Positions 54,023-62,996 of a stretch of 64,000 nucleotides of DNA are shown here, piece after piece. Position numbers and translations under genes: made by a program. Source of the DNA: Mycolicibacterium fortuitum subsp. fortuitum. Lineage in GTDB: Bacteria; Actinomycetota; Actinomycetes; Mycobacteriales; Mycobacteriaceae. Below the pieces are notes generated by a model that was not told the DNA's origin, ran no database searches, and was given only the letters and a program-made list of their open reading frames with translations. Within the stretch, counting starts at the first letter, position 1. Every line of letters begins with the position of its first letter. The stretch is from the NCBI RefSeq assembly GCF_022179545.1, contig NZ_AP025518.1, positions 4,712,001 through 4,776,000 of the forward strand. The letters are read 5' to 3'.

Positions 54023-54699
54023 TGGATGAACTCCACGTTGGAAACCTTCGCTTTGCCATCAATATCCTGCACTGTCAACACCATTCGCCACACCTGAGGC
54101 GCCTGCTCCGGCACTCCGGCGTTCGTGGACCGAACAGTCACGGACATGAGCACGTCCGCCTTGTCTTCCGAGTAGGACTTCAAACCCGACGCGGTCACAG
54201 TGCCCACCGACTTGGACTTGATCTGCTTGACCACGTCGAGGAACGACTTGGACCGCTTCTCGAAGTCGTCGTAGAACCGTCCGGTCGAGGAGTCGAGCAC
54301 TCGCTGGATGTCGTCCTCGGCATGCTCCCAGTCGATGCTGGTCAGGTTCGTCGCGCCCTGCCGCGCCGTCTCCATGAACATGTCACGCCGATGTTGTTCC
54401 TGCCAGACCCCGTAGTAGCCGTAGCCCAGCCAACCGGTCAACACCACGAGCGCGGCGACGACAACGCCACCGACAATCGCGGCGGCCGACGAGGACGGCA
54501 AGCGCCGGCGCTCGGGGGCTGAGTCCGCGGCCCGTGCGGGCTCGTCCGTACCGGGCGTGTCGGCGGAGTCGGTGGCATCGGTGGCATCGTCATCAGCCGC
54601 TTCGGTCGGTTCGACGGCATCAGGTTCTGGGGCGGACTGGCTCGACTGCTCGGCCTCGGTCGGCTCGACCGACTCGGCGTCGGCCTTGTCGTCTGCCAT
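54019..54699 (-). CDS. Mce-associated membrane protein (oMam-like), partner
   Basis: A 226-residue protein from ATG 54699 (GGAG upstream). Acidic disordered N terminus (MADDKADAESVEPTEAEQSS; about 1-80), one membrane helix (AAAIVGGVVVAALVVLTGWL) and an extracytoplasmic domain with GYGYYGVWQEQHRRDMFMET and SVTVRSTNAGVPEQAPQVWR. This is the same family as the adjacent gene and overlaps it by 4 nt, so they are produced together and may form a heterodimer. No mce operon is nearby; hence an orphan Mam pair. Confidence 0.82.
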   Translation of the reverse strand: MADDKADAESVEPTEAEQSSQSAPEPDAVEPTEAADDDATDATDSADTPGTDEPARAADSAPERRRLPSSSAAAIVGGVVVAALVVLTGWLGYGYYGVWQEQHRRDMFMETARQGATNLTSIDWEHAEDDIQRVLDSSTGRFYDDFEKRSKSFLDVVKQIKSKSVGTVTASGLKSYSEDKADVLMSVTVRSTNAGVPEQAPQVWRMVLTVQDIDGKAKVSNVEFIQ

Positions 54700-54830
54700 A
54701 CATCTGCTCCTCGGTGGCACTGCGATGTCGCGTGGGATGACACGCGTGCGGTCCAACGTACGTGGCACCCGTCACATCGTCATCAGCCGGTACCGGCAGT
54801 CCCGCACAGTCCGGTTCCCGGCCACGGCCA

Positions 54831-55466
54831 TTACGAACTGCCCGGCTCCGCGCACGTGATCTGCGCGCCGACAGCACGCAACGCGAAGTCGACCGCCGCG
54901 TCACACGCACCCGCCCAATCTCCGTCGGGGCCCAGCCGGGACAACTCGTGGCTGACCACTGCGCGGATGGCCGCAGCGTCCCGCTCCGGCCTGGTCAGTG
55001 GAAACGAGCCGTCGTGGCGGCCGCGGCGCAGCAGAGCCGCCAGCGCGCGTTCACGGTCGAGCCGCCACTGTTCCTGCCCGGAGAGGTAACCCTTGGCCGA
55101 GCGGACCTCCTCCAGATCCAGCACCAGCGCGCGTCCGTTCAATCGGGCCTCGTGTATCACGTCGAACGACACCCGGATCCACCGCGCCAGCAGGTCTGCG
55201 GGCGTCCCGTCGGCGTCGTCGGCGATCTGGTCGAGTCGTCGGCCCAACGCCCTGCCCGCGCTCTGCTGCATGGCCAGGAACAACGCGTCCTTGGATTCGA
55301 AGTGGCGGTAGAAAGCCCTGGTGGACAGCCCCGCCCGGGCCAGCACTGCTGCCAACGGCACCGCACCGCTATGTGGCTCGGCCAGGCATTTGAAGGCGGC
55401 TCTGATGATCGCGCGGCGCTCGTCGACTGCCGCGTCATCCGGTTCGCCGCCTGGCCCGGTCTGCAC
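54831..55466 (-). CDS. TetR-family regulator
   Basis: From GTG 55466, 211 residues. HTH: VPLAAVLARAGLSTRAFYRHFESKDALFL (about residues 38-66). The ligand domain (ADLLARWIRVSFDVIHEARL; SHELSRLGPDGDWAGACDAA) resembles the KstR2/AefR-like classes used for lipid genes. Upstream starts would extend it by 41 residues into the promoter of the divergent hydrolase. Possible targets are the alpha/beta hydrolase and aminotransferase genes. Confidence 0.82.
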   Translation of the reverse strand: MQTGPGGEPDDAAVDERRAIIRAAFKCLAEPHSGAVPLAAVLARAGLSTRAFYRHFESKDALFLAMQQSAGRALGRRLDQIADDADGTPADLLARWIRVSFDVIHEARLNGRALVLDLEEVRSAKGYLSGQEQWRLDRERALAALLRRGRHDGSFPLTRPERDAAAIRAVVSHELSRLGPDGDWAGACDAAVDFALRAVGAQITCAEPGSS

Positions 55467-55559
55467 GATTGACGATTGTAGGAACGGGCGGTGCAGCGGG
55501 TCGCAGAAGCGACGAAAACCCGTCTGGGTAACGTGACCTCCCGGGGCCTGCCGAGAGGA

Positions 55560-56438
55560 ATGTCCGTGGACACCGGGAAAACAATGCACAGCGAATCACG
55601 CACCGTCACGTTCCGGGGAGTCGACGACCTGAGCCTCGTCGGCGACGAATGGAACCGCGACGCGCCCTCCGCCGCTGAGCGGCCTACCGTTCTGCTGCTG
55701 CACGGCGGCGGGCAGAACCGGTTCTCCTGGAAGAACACCGGGCAGATCCTGGCCGACGACGGCTTGCACGTGATCGCGCTCGACGCCCGTGGGCACGGCG
55801 ACAGCGACCGCTCCCCCAGCGCGAACTATTCGGTGGAAGCGCTCAGCGCCGACGTGCAGCACGTGCTGTACCAACTCGGTCGCCCGGTCGTGCTGATCGG
55901 GGCAAGCATGGGCGGTCTGACGAGCATCCTGGCCGCACACGAGGCGGGCCCGGAGCTGGTGACCAAGCTGGTCCTGGTCGACGTGGTGCCCCGGTTCGAG
56001 AAGAGCGGCAGCGCACGTATCCGCGACTTCATGTTCACCAACGTCGACGGTTTCGACTCTCTCGAACAGGCCGCCGAGGCGGTTTCTGCCTACCTGCCCC
56101 ACCGCACCAAGCCGCGCAGCCCTGAGGGATTGAAGAAGAACCTACGGCTACGTGACGGCCGCTGGTACTGGCACTGGGATCCGGCTTTCCTCACCAAGCC
56201 GGAGGATGACCCGTTCGCCCGCGTGGACAAACTGGAGCAGGCGGCGATGAACCTGTCGATCCCGATCCTGCTGATCCGAGGCAAGCTCTCCGATGTGGTC
56301 AGCCCCGAGGGTGTGCAGGACTTTCTGGAAAAGGTCCCCGCCGCGGAGTTCGTCGAGTTGTCCGACGCGGGACACACCGCAGCCGGGGACGACAACGACG
56401 CGTTCTCCGAGGTAGTCGTGGAGTTCGTCGCACGGTGA
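55560..56438 (+). CDS. Alpha/beta hydrolase (peroxidase/lactonase-like)
   Basis: A 292-residue hydrolase; in-frame starts at ATG 55560, GTG 55566 and ATG 55584 differ by 8 residues, with GAGAGGA best spaced for 55566. Motifs: LLHGGGQNRFSW (oxyanion), LDARGHGDSDRS, nucleophile elbow GASMGGLTS, acid in IRGKLSDVVSPE and His in LSDAGHTAAGDDN. The chloroperoxidase-like family hydrolyses esters or lactones. It overlaps the large aminotransferase fusion by 4 nt, so it may act on that enzyme's substrate or product. Confidence 0.85.
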   Translation: MSVDTGKTMHSESRTVTFRGVDDLSLVGDEWNRDAPSAAERPTVLLLHGGGQNRFSWKNTGQILADDGLHVIALDARGHGDSDRSPSANYSVEALSADVQHVLYQLGRPVVLIGASMGGLTSILAAHEAGPELVTKLVLVDVVPRFEKSGSARIRDFMFTNVDGFDSLEQAAEAVSAYLPHRTKPRSPEGLKKNLRLRDGRWYWHWDPAFLTKPEDDPFARVDKLEQAAMNLSIPILLIRGKLSDVVSPEGVQDFLEKVPAAEFVELSDAGHTAAGDDNDAFSEVVVEFVAR

Positions 56439-59371
56439 GCGCCGACCGCGACACCGTCGGTTTCAATTTTCTGCGCTCTCCCGAGCTGCCCGCACCGCAG
56501 GTCACCGAATCGCAGGCCCTCGACATCCTGGCCACCCACTTCGGCATGCGGGAACCAGTGAAACACCTTGGCAGTCAGCAGGATAAGAACTTCCTGGTCG
56601 GTACCGGCGAGGCGGTCACCGGGGTGCTCAAAATCGCCAATCCGGCGTTCAACGAAACGGAGTTGGCCGCTCAGGACTTGGCTGCAGATCTCATCGCGAC
56701 CACCGAACCGGGCTTGCGGGTGGCCCAGTCGCTGCCCAATCAGCGCGGCGAGAGGCTCACTGCGGTAACCGGATTGGGCTTGAACCAGGCCGACGACACG
56801 GCCCACGTTCGCCTGCTGAGACACCTGCCCGGCGGGACCCTCATCGAATCGGGCTACCTGCCGCCGACCACGGTCGCCGAACTGGGTGCGCTGGCCGGGC
56901 GGGTCAGCCGCGCCCTGGCCCGTTTCAGCCATCCCGGCCTGGACCGGGTCCTGCAATGGGATCTGCGCCACGGCGCTGAGGTGGTGGCACGCCTGGCATC
57001 GCACGTCGACGATGAAGCGGCACGTTCCCGGCTGCAGGCCGCGGCCGATCAGGCGTGGGCACGCATCGCGCCGCTGGCCGATTGCCTACCCCGACAAGCC
57101 GTACACATGGATCTGACCGACGCCAATGTCGTTGTCTCCCACGGCGTCGGTGGAGTTGTACAGCCCGACGGGATCATCGACTTCGGCGATCTGGCCGACA
57201 GTTGGGCCGTGAGCGAACTGGCCATCACAATGTCGTCGGTCCTGCAACATCCCGGCGCCGGCCCATCGTCCGTACTGCCCGGGATCCGTGCCTTCCACGC
57301 GGTCAGGGCGCTGAGTGTCGCCGAAGCAGAAGCGTTGTGGCCCTTGCTGGTCCTGCGCACCGCGGTGCTGATCGTCAGCGGCGCACATCAGACCGGATTC
57401 GACCCGGACAACGACTATCTGACCGAACAGGCCGACGGCGAGTGGCAGATGTTCGAGCGGGCCACCTCGGTGCCGATGGACGTGATGACGGCGCTGATCA
57501 AGGCCGAGCTCGGTCTGGCCGCGCCGTCCGGGCCCGTACCGGTCGACCGGCCGATGCTCGGCGTCACGGGGCCGGTGGTGACCCTGGATCTGTCCGCGAC
57601 GTCCGATGATCTGGATGACGCTTTCATCGAAGGCGGCTGGGTCAAGCCGGACATCGAAGACGAATTGGCCAGGGCCGCACTGACCGATGGAGCCGCCCTG
57701 GTGGTGACTGCGTACGGACAACCACGAATTTCGCAGTCGCCGGCTCTGAGCCAGGACGAGCCGGCCGTGGTGCCGACCGGAGTCAGCCTGTGGGCAGCTG
57801 AATCTGCCTCGCTCGTAGCCCCTTTCAGCGGGGAGATCATCGAGCGCACAGCCTCCTCGGTGACGTTCCGCGGTCAAGACTTCGAGCTGACTCTGACCGG
57901 GGTGACCGCCGGCACGGATAACGCGTTGGGTGTGGCCGAGCCGGGTCGGCGGGTCGAACTGGCTGTGCGCCCGGTCGGTGCGCCGACGGCGCCACGACTG
58001 ACCACACCCGCACTGGCGCCCGGCTGGCGGGCACTGAGCCGAGACCCCAGCCCGCTACTCGGATTACCGGCACCATCCGGTGGACATGCCGAGTCCGATC
58101 TGATGGTCCGGCGCGACCGGGCGTTCGCCCCCGTGCAGGAGCACTACTACCGTCGGCCACCCCGGATCGAACGGGGTTGGCGGCACTTCCTGATGTCCAC
58201 CAGCGGACGTTGCTATCTGGACATGGTCAACAACGTCACGGTGTTGGGCCACGCGCACCCGCGAGTCGCGGCGGCCGCAGCCCGACAGCTCCGCAAGCTG
58301 AACACCAACTCGCGATTCAACTATGCCTCCGTCGTCGAGTTCAGCGAACGTCTCGCCGGACTTCTGCCCGATCCGCTCGACACGGTATTTCTGGTCAACT
58401 CCGGATCTGAGGCCAGCGACCTGGCGCTGCGGTTGGCGACGGCGGCTGCCGGACGCCCCGACGTGGTGGCGATGCGCGAGGCATATCACGGCTGGACGTA
58501 CGGCACCGACGCCGTGTCGACCTCCACCGCGGACAACCCCAATGCGCTTACCACCCGGCCGGATTGGGTGCACACCGTCGAATCGCCCAACAGCTTCCGA
58601 GGCAAGTACCGCGGCAACGATGTCGGCCGCTACGCGGCGGATGCGATGGCCCAGATCGACCAGTTGATCGCCGAAGGGCGCGCTCCGGCCGCGTTCATCT
58701 GCGAGACGGTCTACGGCAACGCCGGCGGCATGGCCCTACCCGACAAATACCTGAAGCAGGTCTACGCCACCATACGCGGGGCGGGCGGTTACGCGGTCGC
58801 CGACGAGGTGCAAGTCGGTTACGGCCGTCTGGGTGAATGGTTTTGGGGCTTCGAGCAGCAGGGCGTAGTTCCCGACATCGTCTCGATGGCGAAATCTGTC
58901 GGCAACGGCTATCCGTTGGGTGCAGTGGTCACCAGCCGCGAGATCGCCGAGGCCTTCCGCAGCCAGGGTTACTTCTTCTCCTCCACCGGCGGCAGTCCAT
59001 TGTCGTGTGCGATCGGCATGACGGTGCTCGACGTGCTGAACGACGAAGACCTGCAAGGCAACGCGTCCCGCGTGGGCACCCACTTGAAGTCGCGACTGCA
59101 GGAGCTGGCCACCCGGCATCCGATCATCGGCACCGTCCACGGCTTCGGCCTGTACCTGGGTGTCGAGATGATCCGCGATCCCGACACTCTCGAACCGGCC
59201 ACCGAGGAGACGGCCCTGATCTGCGATCGGATGCTCGAACTCGGGGTGATCATTCAGCCAACCGGTGACCACCAGAACATCCTGAAAACCAAGCCTCCGT
59301 TGTGCATCGATGCCGACGCGGCCGATTTCTACGTCGATGCGCTGGACCGGGTGCTGACCGAGGGCTGGTAG
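56435..59371 (+). CDS. Fusion: APH-type kinase + beta-rich linker + class III aminotransferase/phospho-lyase
   Basis: A 978-residue three-part enzyme. Residues 1-350: aminoglycoside/choline-kinase-like domain, with catalytic HMDLTDANVVV (HxDxxxxN) and IIDFGDLADSW (DFG-like). Residues about 440-525: beta-rich linker resembling an M23/biotinyl-type barrel (LVAPFSGEIIERTASSVTFR). Residues about 545-978: class III PLP domain, with NSGSEASDLALRLA, the aspartate in VADEVQVGYGRLG and the PLP lysine near residue 820 (MAKSVGNGYPLGAVV). The pairing matches hydroxylysine kinase with 5-phosphohydroxylysine or phosphoethanolamine phospho-lyase, so it may phosphorylate an amino alcohol and then eliminate phosphate and ammonia. 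Confidence 0.85.
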   Translation: MSADRDTVGFNFLRSPELPAPQVTESQALDILATHFGMREPVKHLGSQQDKNFLVGTGEAVTGVLKIANPAFNETELAAQDLAADLIATTEPGLRVAQSLPNQRGERLTAVTGLGLNQADDTAHVRLLRHLPGGTLIESGYLPPTTVAELGALAGRVSRALARFSHPGLDRVLQWDLRHGAEVVARLASHVDDEAARSRLQAAADQAWARIAPLADCLPRQAVHMDLTDANVVVSHGVGGVVQPDGIIDFGDLADSWAVSELAITMSSVLQHPGAGPSSVLPGIRAFHAVRALSVAEAEALWPLLVLRTAVLIVSGAHQTGFDPDNDYLTEQADGEWQMFERATSVPMDVMTALIKAELGLAAPSGPVPVDRPMLGVTGPVVTLDLSATSDDLDDAFIEGGWVKPDIEDELARAALTDGAALVVTAYGQPRISQSPALSQDEPAVVPTGVSLWAAESASLVAPFSGEIIERTASSVTFRGQDFELTLTGVTAGTDNALGVAEPGRRVELAVRPVGAPTAPRLTTPALAPGWRALSRDPSPLLGLPAPSGGHAESDLMVRRDRAFAPVQEHYYRRPPRIERGWRHFLMSTSGRCYLDMVNNVTVLGHAHPRVAAAAARQLRKLNTNSRFNYASVVEFSERLAGLLPDPLDTVFLVNSGSEASDLALRLATAAAGRPDVVAMREAYHGWTYGTDAVSTSTADNPNALTTRPDWVHTVESPNSFRGKYRGNDVGRYAADAMAQIDQLIAEGRAPAAFICETVYGNAGGMALPDKYLKQVYATIRGAGGYAVADEVQVGYGRLGEWFWGFEQQGVVPDIVSMAKSVGNGYPLGAVVTSREIAEAFRSQGYFFSSTGGSPLSCAIGMTVLDVLNDEDLQGNASRVGTHLKSRLQELATRHPIIGTVHGFGLYLGVEMIRDPDTLEPATEETALICDRMLELGVIIQPTGDHQNILKTKPPLCIDADAADFYVDALDRVLTEGW

Positions 59372-59380
59372 GCAACGGGT

Positions 59381-59554
59381 TTACGACGTCGGCTCAGCCC
59401 GCTCGGCCTCGGCCAACCGCTGGTGGAGCCGCTCGCGGATGTCGTCCGGCGTGTAGGCGTTTCGGCGGCGCTGATCCCGCGCCACCATGACGCCACCTGC
59501 AACGACGCCTGCGACACCGGCCAGCCCGACCCACTTCCAGATGCTGCGCATCAT
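59381..59554 (-). CDS. Small single-helix membrane protein, 57 residues
   Basis: ATG 59554 (or 59551) to TAA 59381. The product MMRSIWKWVGLAGVAGVVAG continues GVMVARDQRRRNAYTPDDIR and ends with an amphipathic, charged helix ERLHQRLAEAERAEPTS. One membrane anchor and a cytoplasmic basic/acidic tail: a typical small mycobacterial membrane protein. Function unknown. The start region overlaps the promoter of the divergent gene at 59575. Confidence 0.7.
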   Translation of the reverse strand: MMRSIWKWVGLAGVAGVVAGGVMVARDQRRRNAYTPDDIRERLHQRLAEAERAEPTS

Positions 59555-59574
59555 CACAGTGTGCCTAAGCTGCG

Positions 59575-60273
59575 GTGGTGAACGCGAACACGGTGTCTTT
59601 GACCAAGGCTCTGGAGGAGACCCGCACCGGCGACATCTGGCTGTTCCGCGGCGGCTCCGGACCCGACCGGGCAATCCAGACCTTGACCAACAGCCCCGTC
59701 AACCACGTGGGAATGACGGTGGCGATCGACGACCTGCCGCCACTGATCTGGCACGCCGAACTCGGCGACAAGCTGCTCGACATGTGGACCGGCACCTCTC
59801 ACCGCGGGGTTCAACTCAACGACGCCCGCCAGGTCGTGGAACGGTGGGCGCACAGCTATGTGCAGCGCTGCTGGTTACGTCAGCTCACCCCGTTCGCGTC
59901 GCGAGAACAGGAGGACAAACTCCTCAAGGTGATCGCCCGGATGAACGGCACGGCCTTCCCCACCACCGCCCGCTTGACCGGACGTTGGCTGCGGGGGCGG
60001 GTACCGATCGTCAGCGATTTCACCCGTGGAATCCCCTTTGTGCACAAGAAGGTTCGGGAGTCGGCCGAACGCCGGAAGGCACGCACCCGCCAGGTCGGGC
60101 TGGAGACCGCATACTGCGCCGAGACCGTGGCCATCACCTATGAGGAAATGGGTCTGCTGACCACCGAGAAGCATTACAACTGGTTCGACCCCGGCTCGTT
60201 CTGGAGCGGTGACGAACTGCCGCTCGCCGCCGGCTACGGGCTGGGCGACGAGATTTCTGTGATCGTCGACTGA
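59575..60273 (+). CDS. Permuted NlpC/P60 (YiiX-like) cysteine hydrolase
   Basis: A 232-residue protein starting GTG-GTG. Catalytic order is reversed as in permuted papain-like enzymes: the His comes first in SPVNHVGMTVAID and the Cys later in LETAYCAETVAITYEEMG. GDIWLFRGGSGPDRAIQTLT opens the domain, as in YiiX/YaeF proteins. No signal peptide. These enzymes hydrolyse amide or thioester bonds of lipids or peptides. It is divergent from the 57-residue gene. Confidence 0.78.
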   Translation: MVNANTVSLTKALEETRTGDIWLFRGGSGPDRAIQTLTNSPVNHVGMTVAIDDLPPLIWHAELGDKLLDMWTGTSHRGVQLNDARQVVERWAHSYVQRCWLRQLTPFASREQEDKLLKVIARMNGTAFPTTARLTGRWLRGRVPIVSDFTRGIPFVHKKVRESAERRKARTRQVGLETAYCAETVAITYEEMGLLTTEKHYNWFDPGSFWSGDELPLAAGYGLGDEISVIVD

Positions 60274-60309
60274 CGGCGTCGCCCCGCCTGCCAAGTGGCC
60301 GCAGGTCGC

Positions 60310-61056
60310 TCACGACGTGGCGCGGGCAGCCCACGCGGTGGCGGTAACCGTGAAGGGGCCTTCTCCCAGATGTTCACGTGCTGTCGTTTCAAGATGGGCA
60401 CGTCCGTCGTCATCGAGGCTTCGGACATAGTCACCAGCGGGACCGACGCCGAATGTGTATGGCTCCCACCACTCCTCAAAGCAGGGATGTACCACGTCAA
60501 CCGCAATGGGTTGCTCTTCGATTGCACTGACACCGGCCGATTCGAATATCTCGGTCAGATGCCCCCGGTGCGCTCCGGAAAGCAACGCCTCGTCCTCAGC
60601 GCCGGGATCGATCTGGTGGACGGCCTCCCAGAACGGTGCCAGTGCGCCGGTCGGCCCGTCCCACACGCAGGCCGCCACGACACCGCCACGCCGCGTCACC
60701 CTGGCCATCTGCCTGATCCCGGCTACCGGATCGGTCATGAAATGAACCACCAATTGAGCGAGAGCAGCGTCGAAAGCGTCAGCGGCATAGGGTAATTGCT
60801 CCGCCACACCCTGCTGCACGTCGATATCGGGGAAGCGCTCCCGCATCGCGTCGACGAACGGTGGCGACGGATCGATCGCGGCGACCCGGGCTCCCACCGA
60901 CAGGAGTTGTGCGGTGAGTGCACCCGGCCCACACCCCACGTCGAGCACCGTGTCACCGGTGCGCACCCCGCAGAAAGCCACGAGCGACCGCGCCAGGGGC
61001 TCGGCGTACCGGCCCATGAACCGTGTGTACGCATCCGGCGGGACGAGAAAGCCCAC
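60310..61056 (-). CDS. Class I SAM-dependent methyltransferase
   Basis: A 248-residue methyltransferase: MGFLVPPDAYTRFMGRYAEP, SAM motif VLDVGCGPGALTAQLLSVG, motif II VAAIDPSPPF, then VAEQLPYAADAFDAALAQL and ARVTRRGGVVAACVWD. It belongs to the UbiE/Methyltransf_11 class. It faces the NlpC/P60-like gene (36 bases between stops). Substrate unknown. Confidence 0.87.
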   Translation of the reverse strand: MGFLVPPDAYTRFMGRYAEPLARSLVAFCGVRTGDTVLDVGCGPGALTAQLLSVGARVAAIDPSPPFVDAMRERFPDIDVQQGVAEQLPYAADAFDAALAQLVVHFMTDPVAGIRQMARVTRRGGVVAACVWDGPTGALAPFWEAVHQIDPGAEDEALLSGAHRGHLTEIFESAGVSAIEEQPIAVDVVHPCFEEWWEPYTFGVGPAGDYVRSLDDDGRAHLETTAREHLGEGPFTVTATAWAARATS

Positions 61057-61136
61057 CTGACAATGCTACGACCGGACGACCCCTGGTACTACCGCGTCTC
61101 ATGCGTTCGCTGTGCGGTGTGAACCCTGCGGCGAGC

Positions 61137-61184
61137 GTGCAGCTTCCTGTTCCGTTCCGGCCCGCCCACCGCGAAAGGCTGCAC
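61137..61184 (-). terminator. Long-loop hairpin after the LigB-like gene
   Basis: GTGCAGC (61137) pairs with GCTGCAC (61178-61184), 5 bases past the stop of the minus-strand gene ending at 61190. GCGAGCGTGCAG at its left edge resembles the arm of family C, so this may be a decayed member. Confidence 0.45.
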
Positions 61185-61189
61185 ATTGG

Positions 61190-61990
61190 TCACAGGGTCT
61201 GGCACGGCTGATACGTCTCCGGACGGTCAGCTGAGAACTCCGGAAGGCGCGTCCCGCTCGCCACGAAATACCCGCGGTCATCGGCGCGCCCGCCCGCATG
61301 CAGTCTGCCCTCGAACCTGCGCCCCGCGGCGGCTCCGGCCAACACCCGCCATGGCGCTCGCCCGGTCATGGCGAGGTTGTTCTCACCGAGTCGACCCAGT
61401 GTGTCGTAATCGCCTTCTTCCAACGCCCGCATAACGGCCCCGTCGTACACGTCCGCCTCGTTGGCGTTATGCGCGCGATCCGACGCCGTCATGCACGTCG
61501 ACCCCTCGCCGATGACGATCAGGGCCACTCTCTCGGCACGCCCGGCCAAATCCCGGCCCAACGCAGCGCATTCCTCAAGCGAGGCATCGAACCTGATCGA
61601 TTCGAATGCGCCGTCGGCAATGATCATGCCTTTGCCGCCAGGTCTCGACGACATCAGAAGCCAGTATCCGATCGAGAGCGTCAACGGCAGTGGCTGTGGG
61701 TCGTCTGCGTCCTGCCCCCATCCGGACCTCCAGCGGATGCCACTCGCGAACAAACTCGGATACGCCCCAGCCGGGTCGAAACTCCGGGTCGAGTCGTCGC
61801 CTCCAACGATGGCAACGAGCTGCGGAGCATCCGGCGACGGTTCGTGGCCGCCTCCGACGACCGGAATCTGCAAACGTCCAACCGCTTCTCCACAGGCGTC
61901 ACGCAAGCGGCTCCACTCGCGACGTTCCCCGCCCACGTCCGGAATCAACGTCGTCGGGTGAGGGCATACCGCTGCCGATATCAACGCCAC
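61190..61990 (-). CDS. Class III extradiol dioxygenase B-like (LigB-fold) protein (Rv2728c-like)
   Basis: A 266-residue protein from GTG 61990 that opens MALISAAVCPHPTTLIPDVG, with the His of the LigB-type metal site. GEGSTCMTASDRAHNANEAD and YDGAVMRALEEGDYDTLGRL follow; MTGRAPWRVLAGAAAGRRFE forms the last part. The fold is that of class III ring-cleaving dioxygenases, but several iron ligands seem absent, so it may be a non-catalytic relative. I recall a similar protein as Rv2728c. Confidence 0.72.
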   Translation of the reverse strand: MALISAAVCPHPTTLIPDVGGERREWSRLRDACGEAVGRLQIPVVGGGHEPSPDAPQLVAIVGGDDSTRSFDPAGAYPSLFASGIRWRSGWGQDADDPQPLPLTLSIGYWLLMSSRPGGKGMIIADGAFESIRFDASLEECAALGRDLAGRAERVALIVIGEGSTCMTASDRAHNANEADVYDGAVMRALEEGDYDTLGRLGENNLAMTGRAPWRVLAGAAAGRRFEGRLHAGGRADDRGYFVASGTRLPEFSADRPETYQPCQTL

Positions 61991-62040
61991 AGGCTCTCCG
62001 TCACAACCGACAATTCAGCACTGCATACATCTTGGCCCCG

Positions 62041-62108
62041 GCGAACGTGACGCTCGTACACGAACCTTCGCCCGGTTTTCGTGCGTAACCGCCACGCTCG
62101 CGGCGCAG
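62041..62108. repeat. Intergenic palindromic repeat, family C, copy 1
   Basis: Left arm GCGAACGTGACGCTCGTACA and right arm ending GTAACCGCCACGCTCGCGGC flank the common centre CGCCCGGTTTTCGTGC. It lies 4 bases past the stop of the minus-strand VOC gene. The centre and right half are nearly the same as in copy 2. Confidence 0.7.
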
Positions 62109-62112
62109 ATCG

Positions 62113-62511
62113 TCAGACCCCGAACTTGGAGCGCGCTTCCTCAGTGACCGGCGTGAACAAGTTGACCAGGTTGCCGTCGGGATCGCGAAACAGCAGCGCC
62201 CGATTGCCCCATGGCATCGTCGTCGGCTCCGTGACGACGTCGTGCAATCGCTCGTGAAGGCGCGCGTACTCGGCGTCCACATCATCGACGATGTACTCGA
62301 CGATCACACTCCGGTTGGCTGCGGGCTCGGCGGACCCGACGCCGAACAGCGGAACGGTCTTGTCGCTGCCGATGGCCAGTGTGCCAACCGGCGTGGGAAT
62401 CTCGGCGAACAGTTCGTTGGCCCAGATCGCGTCGACCCCGGTGACTGCCTCGTAGAACGAGACGAGGCGCTTGACGTCGGCGGTGATGATTCGGAGCGAA
62501 ACCAGCTTCAT
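62113..62511 (-). CDS. VOC-family (glyoxalase/bleomycin-resistance fold) protein
   Basis: A 132-residue single-domain protein from ATG 62511 (GTG 62520 possible). Two beta-alpha-beta-beta-beta modules: KLVSLRIITADVKRLVSFYE and VIVEYIVDDVDAEYARLHE, ending MPWGNRALLFRDPDGNLVNL, the hallmark C-terminal metal-site strand. The members range from glyoxalase to dioxygenase and resistance proteins; no firm substrate. Flanked on both sides by family C repeats. Confidence 0.82.
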   Translation of the reverse strand: MKLVSLRIITADVKRLVSFYEAVTGVDAIWANELFAEIPTPVGTLAIGSDKTVPLFGVGSAEPAANRSVIVEYIVDDVDAEYARLHERLHDVVTEPTTMPWGNRALLFRDPDGNLVNLFTPVTEEARSKFGV

Positions 62512-62563
62512 GCCGCGCACCCTAAGTCAGACCACCGACATCGGCCGCGTGCTGCGCTCCCCC

Positions 62564-62629
62564 GCGAGCGTGACGCTCGTGCAGACAACTCGCCCGGTTT
62601 TCGTGCATAGCTGCCACGCTCGCGGCGCA
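62564..62629. repeat. Intergenic palindromic repeat, family C, copy 2
   Basis: GCGAGCGTGACGCTCGTGCA faces GCATAGCTGCCACGCTCGC around CGCCCGGTTTTCGTGC. It is 7 bases past the stop of the minus-strand DUF1801-like gene. The left arm also contains a small self-palindrome GAGCGTGACGCTC. Confidence 0.75.
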
Positions 62630-62636
62630 TACACGT

Positions 62637-62996
62637 TTACTCGACCGCGGCGCGGACAATCTCGGCAACACGCTGCTCGGTGACATCGTCCAAGTCCTGG
62701 AAGTACCAGGCCGCAGGAATCAGCAGTCCGTCCTTCCCGCCGGCGGGCTTGAGGGTGGCCTTCTCGCTCACCCCAAGGCTCATCAACTCGTCATTCCGGA
62801 AGAAGACGAGGACGGGACTACTCGCCGACTTTGCATAGCCCGGCATGCCGTACCAGATGCGCGGCTTGAGTTCGGGCGCAGCGGCAACGATCACGTCGTG
62901 CATGCGTCGCATCACAGCGCGCGCCGGCTCATCCATACCCTCGATCTTGTCGAGCACCTGCTTGAGGTTCTTGTCGTCCTTGGAAGCCACCGTCAT
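62637..62996 (-). CDS. DUF1801/YdhG-like protein
   Basis: A 119-residue protein from ATG 62996: MTVASKDDKNLKQVLDKIEG, then EPARAVMRRMHDVIVAAAPE, ELKPRIWYGMPGYAKSASSP and FFRNDELMSLGVSEKATLKP. The 'P.IWYGMPGY' stretch and following beta strands mark the DUF1801 fold (related to frataxin-like folds). Small cytosolic protein of unknown role. Longer in-frame starts upstream lack a ribosome site. Confidence 0.78.
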   Translation of the reverse strand: MTVASKDDKNLKQVLDKIEGMDEPARAVMRRMHDVIVAAAPELKPRIWYGMPGYAKSASSPVLVFFRNDELMSLGVSEKATLKPAGGKDGLLIPAAWYFQDLDDVTEQRVAEIVRAAVE

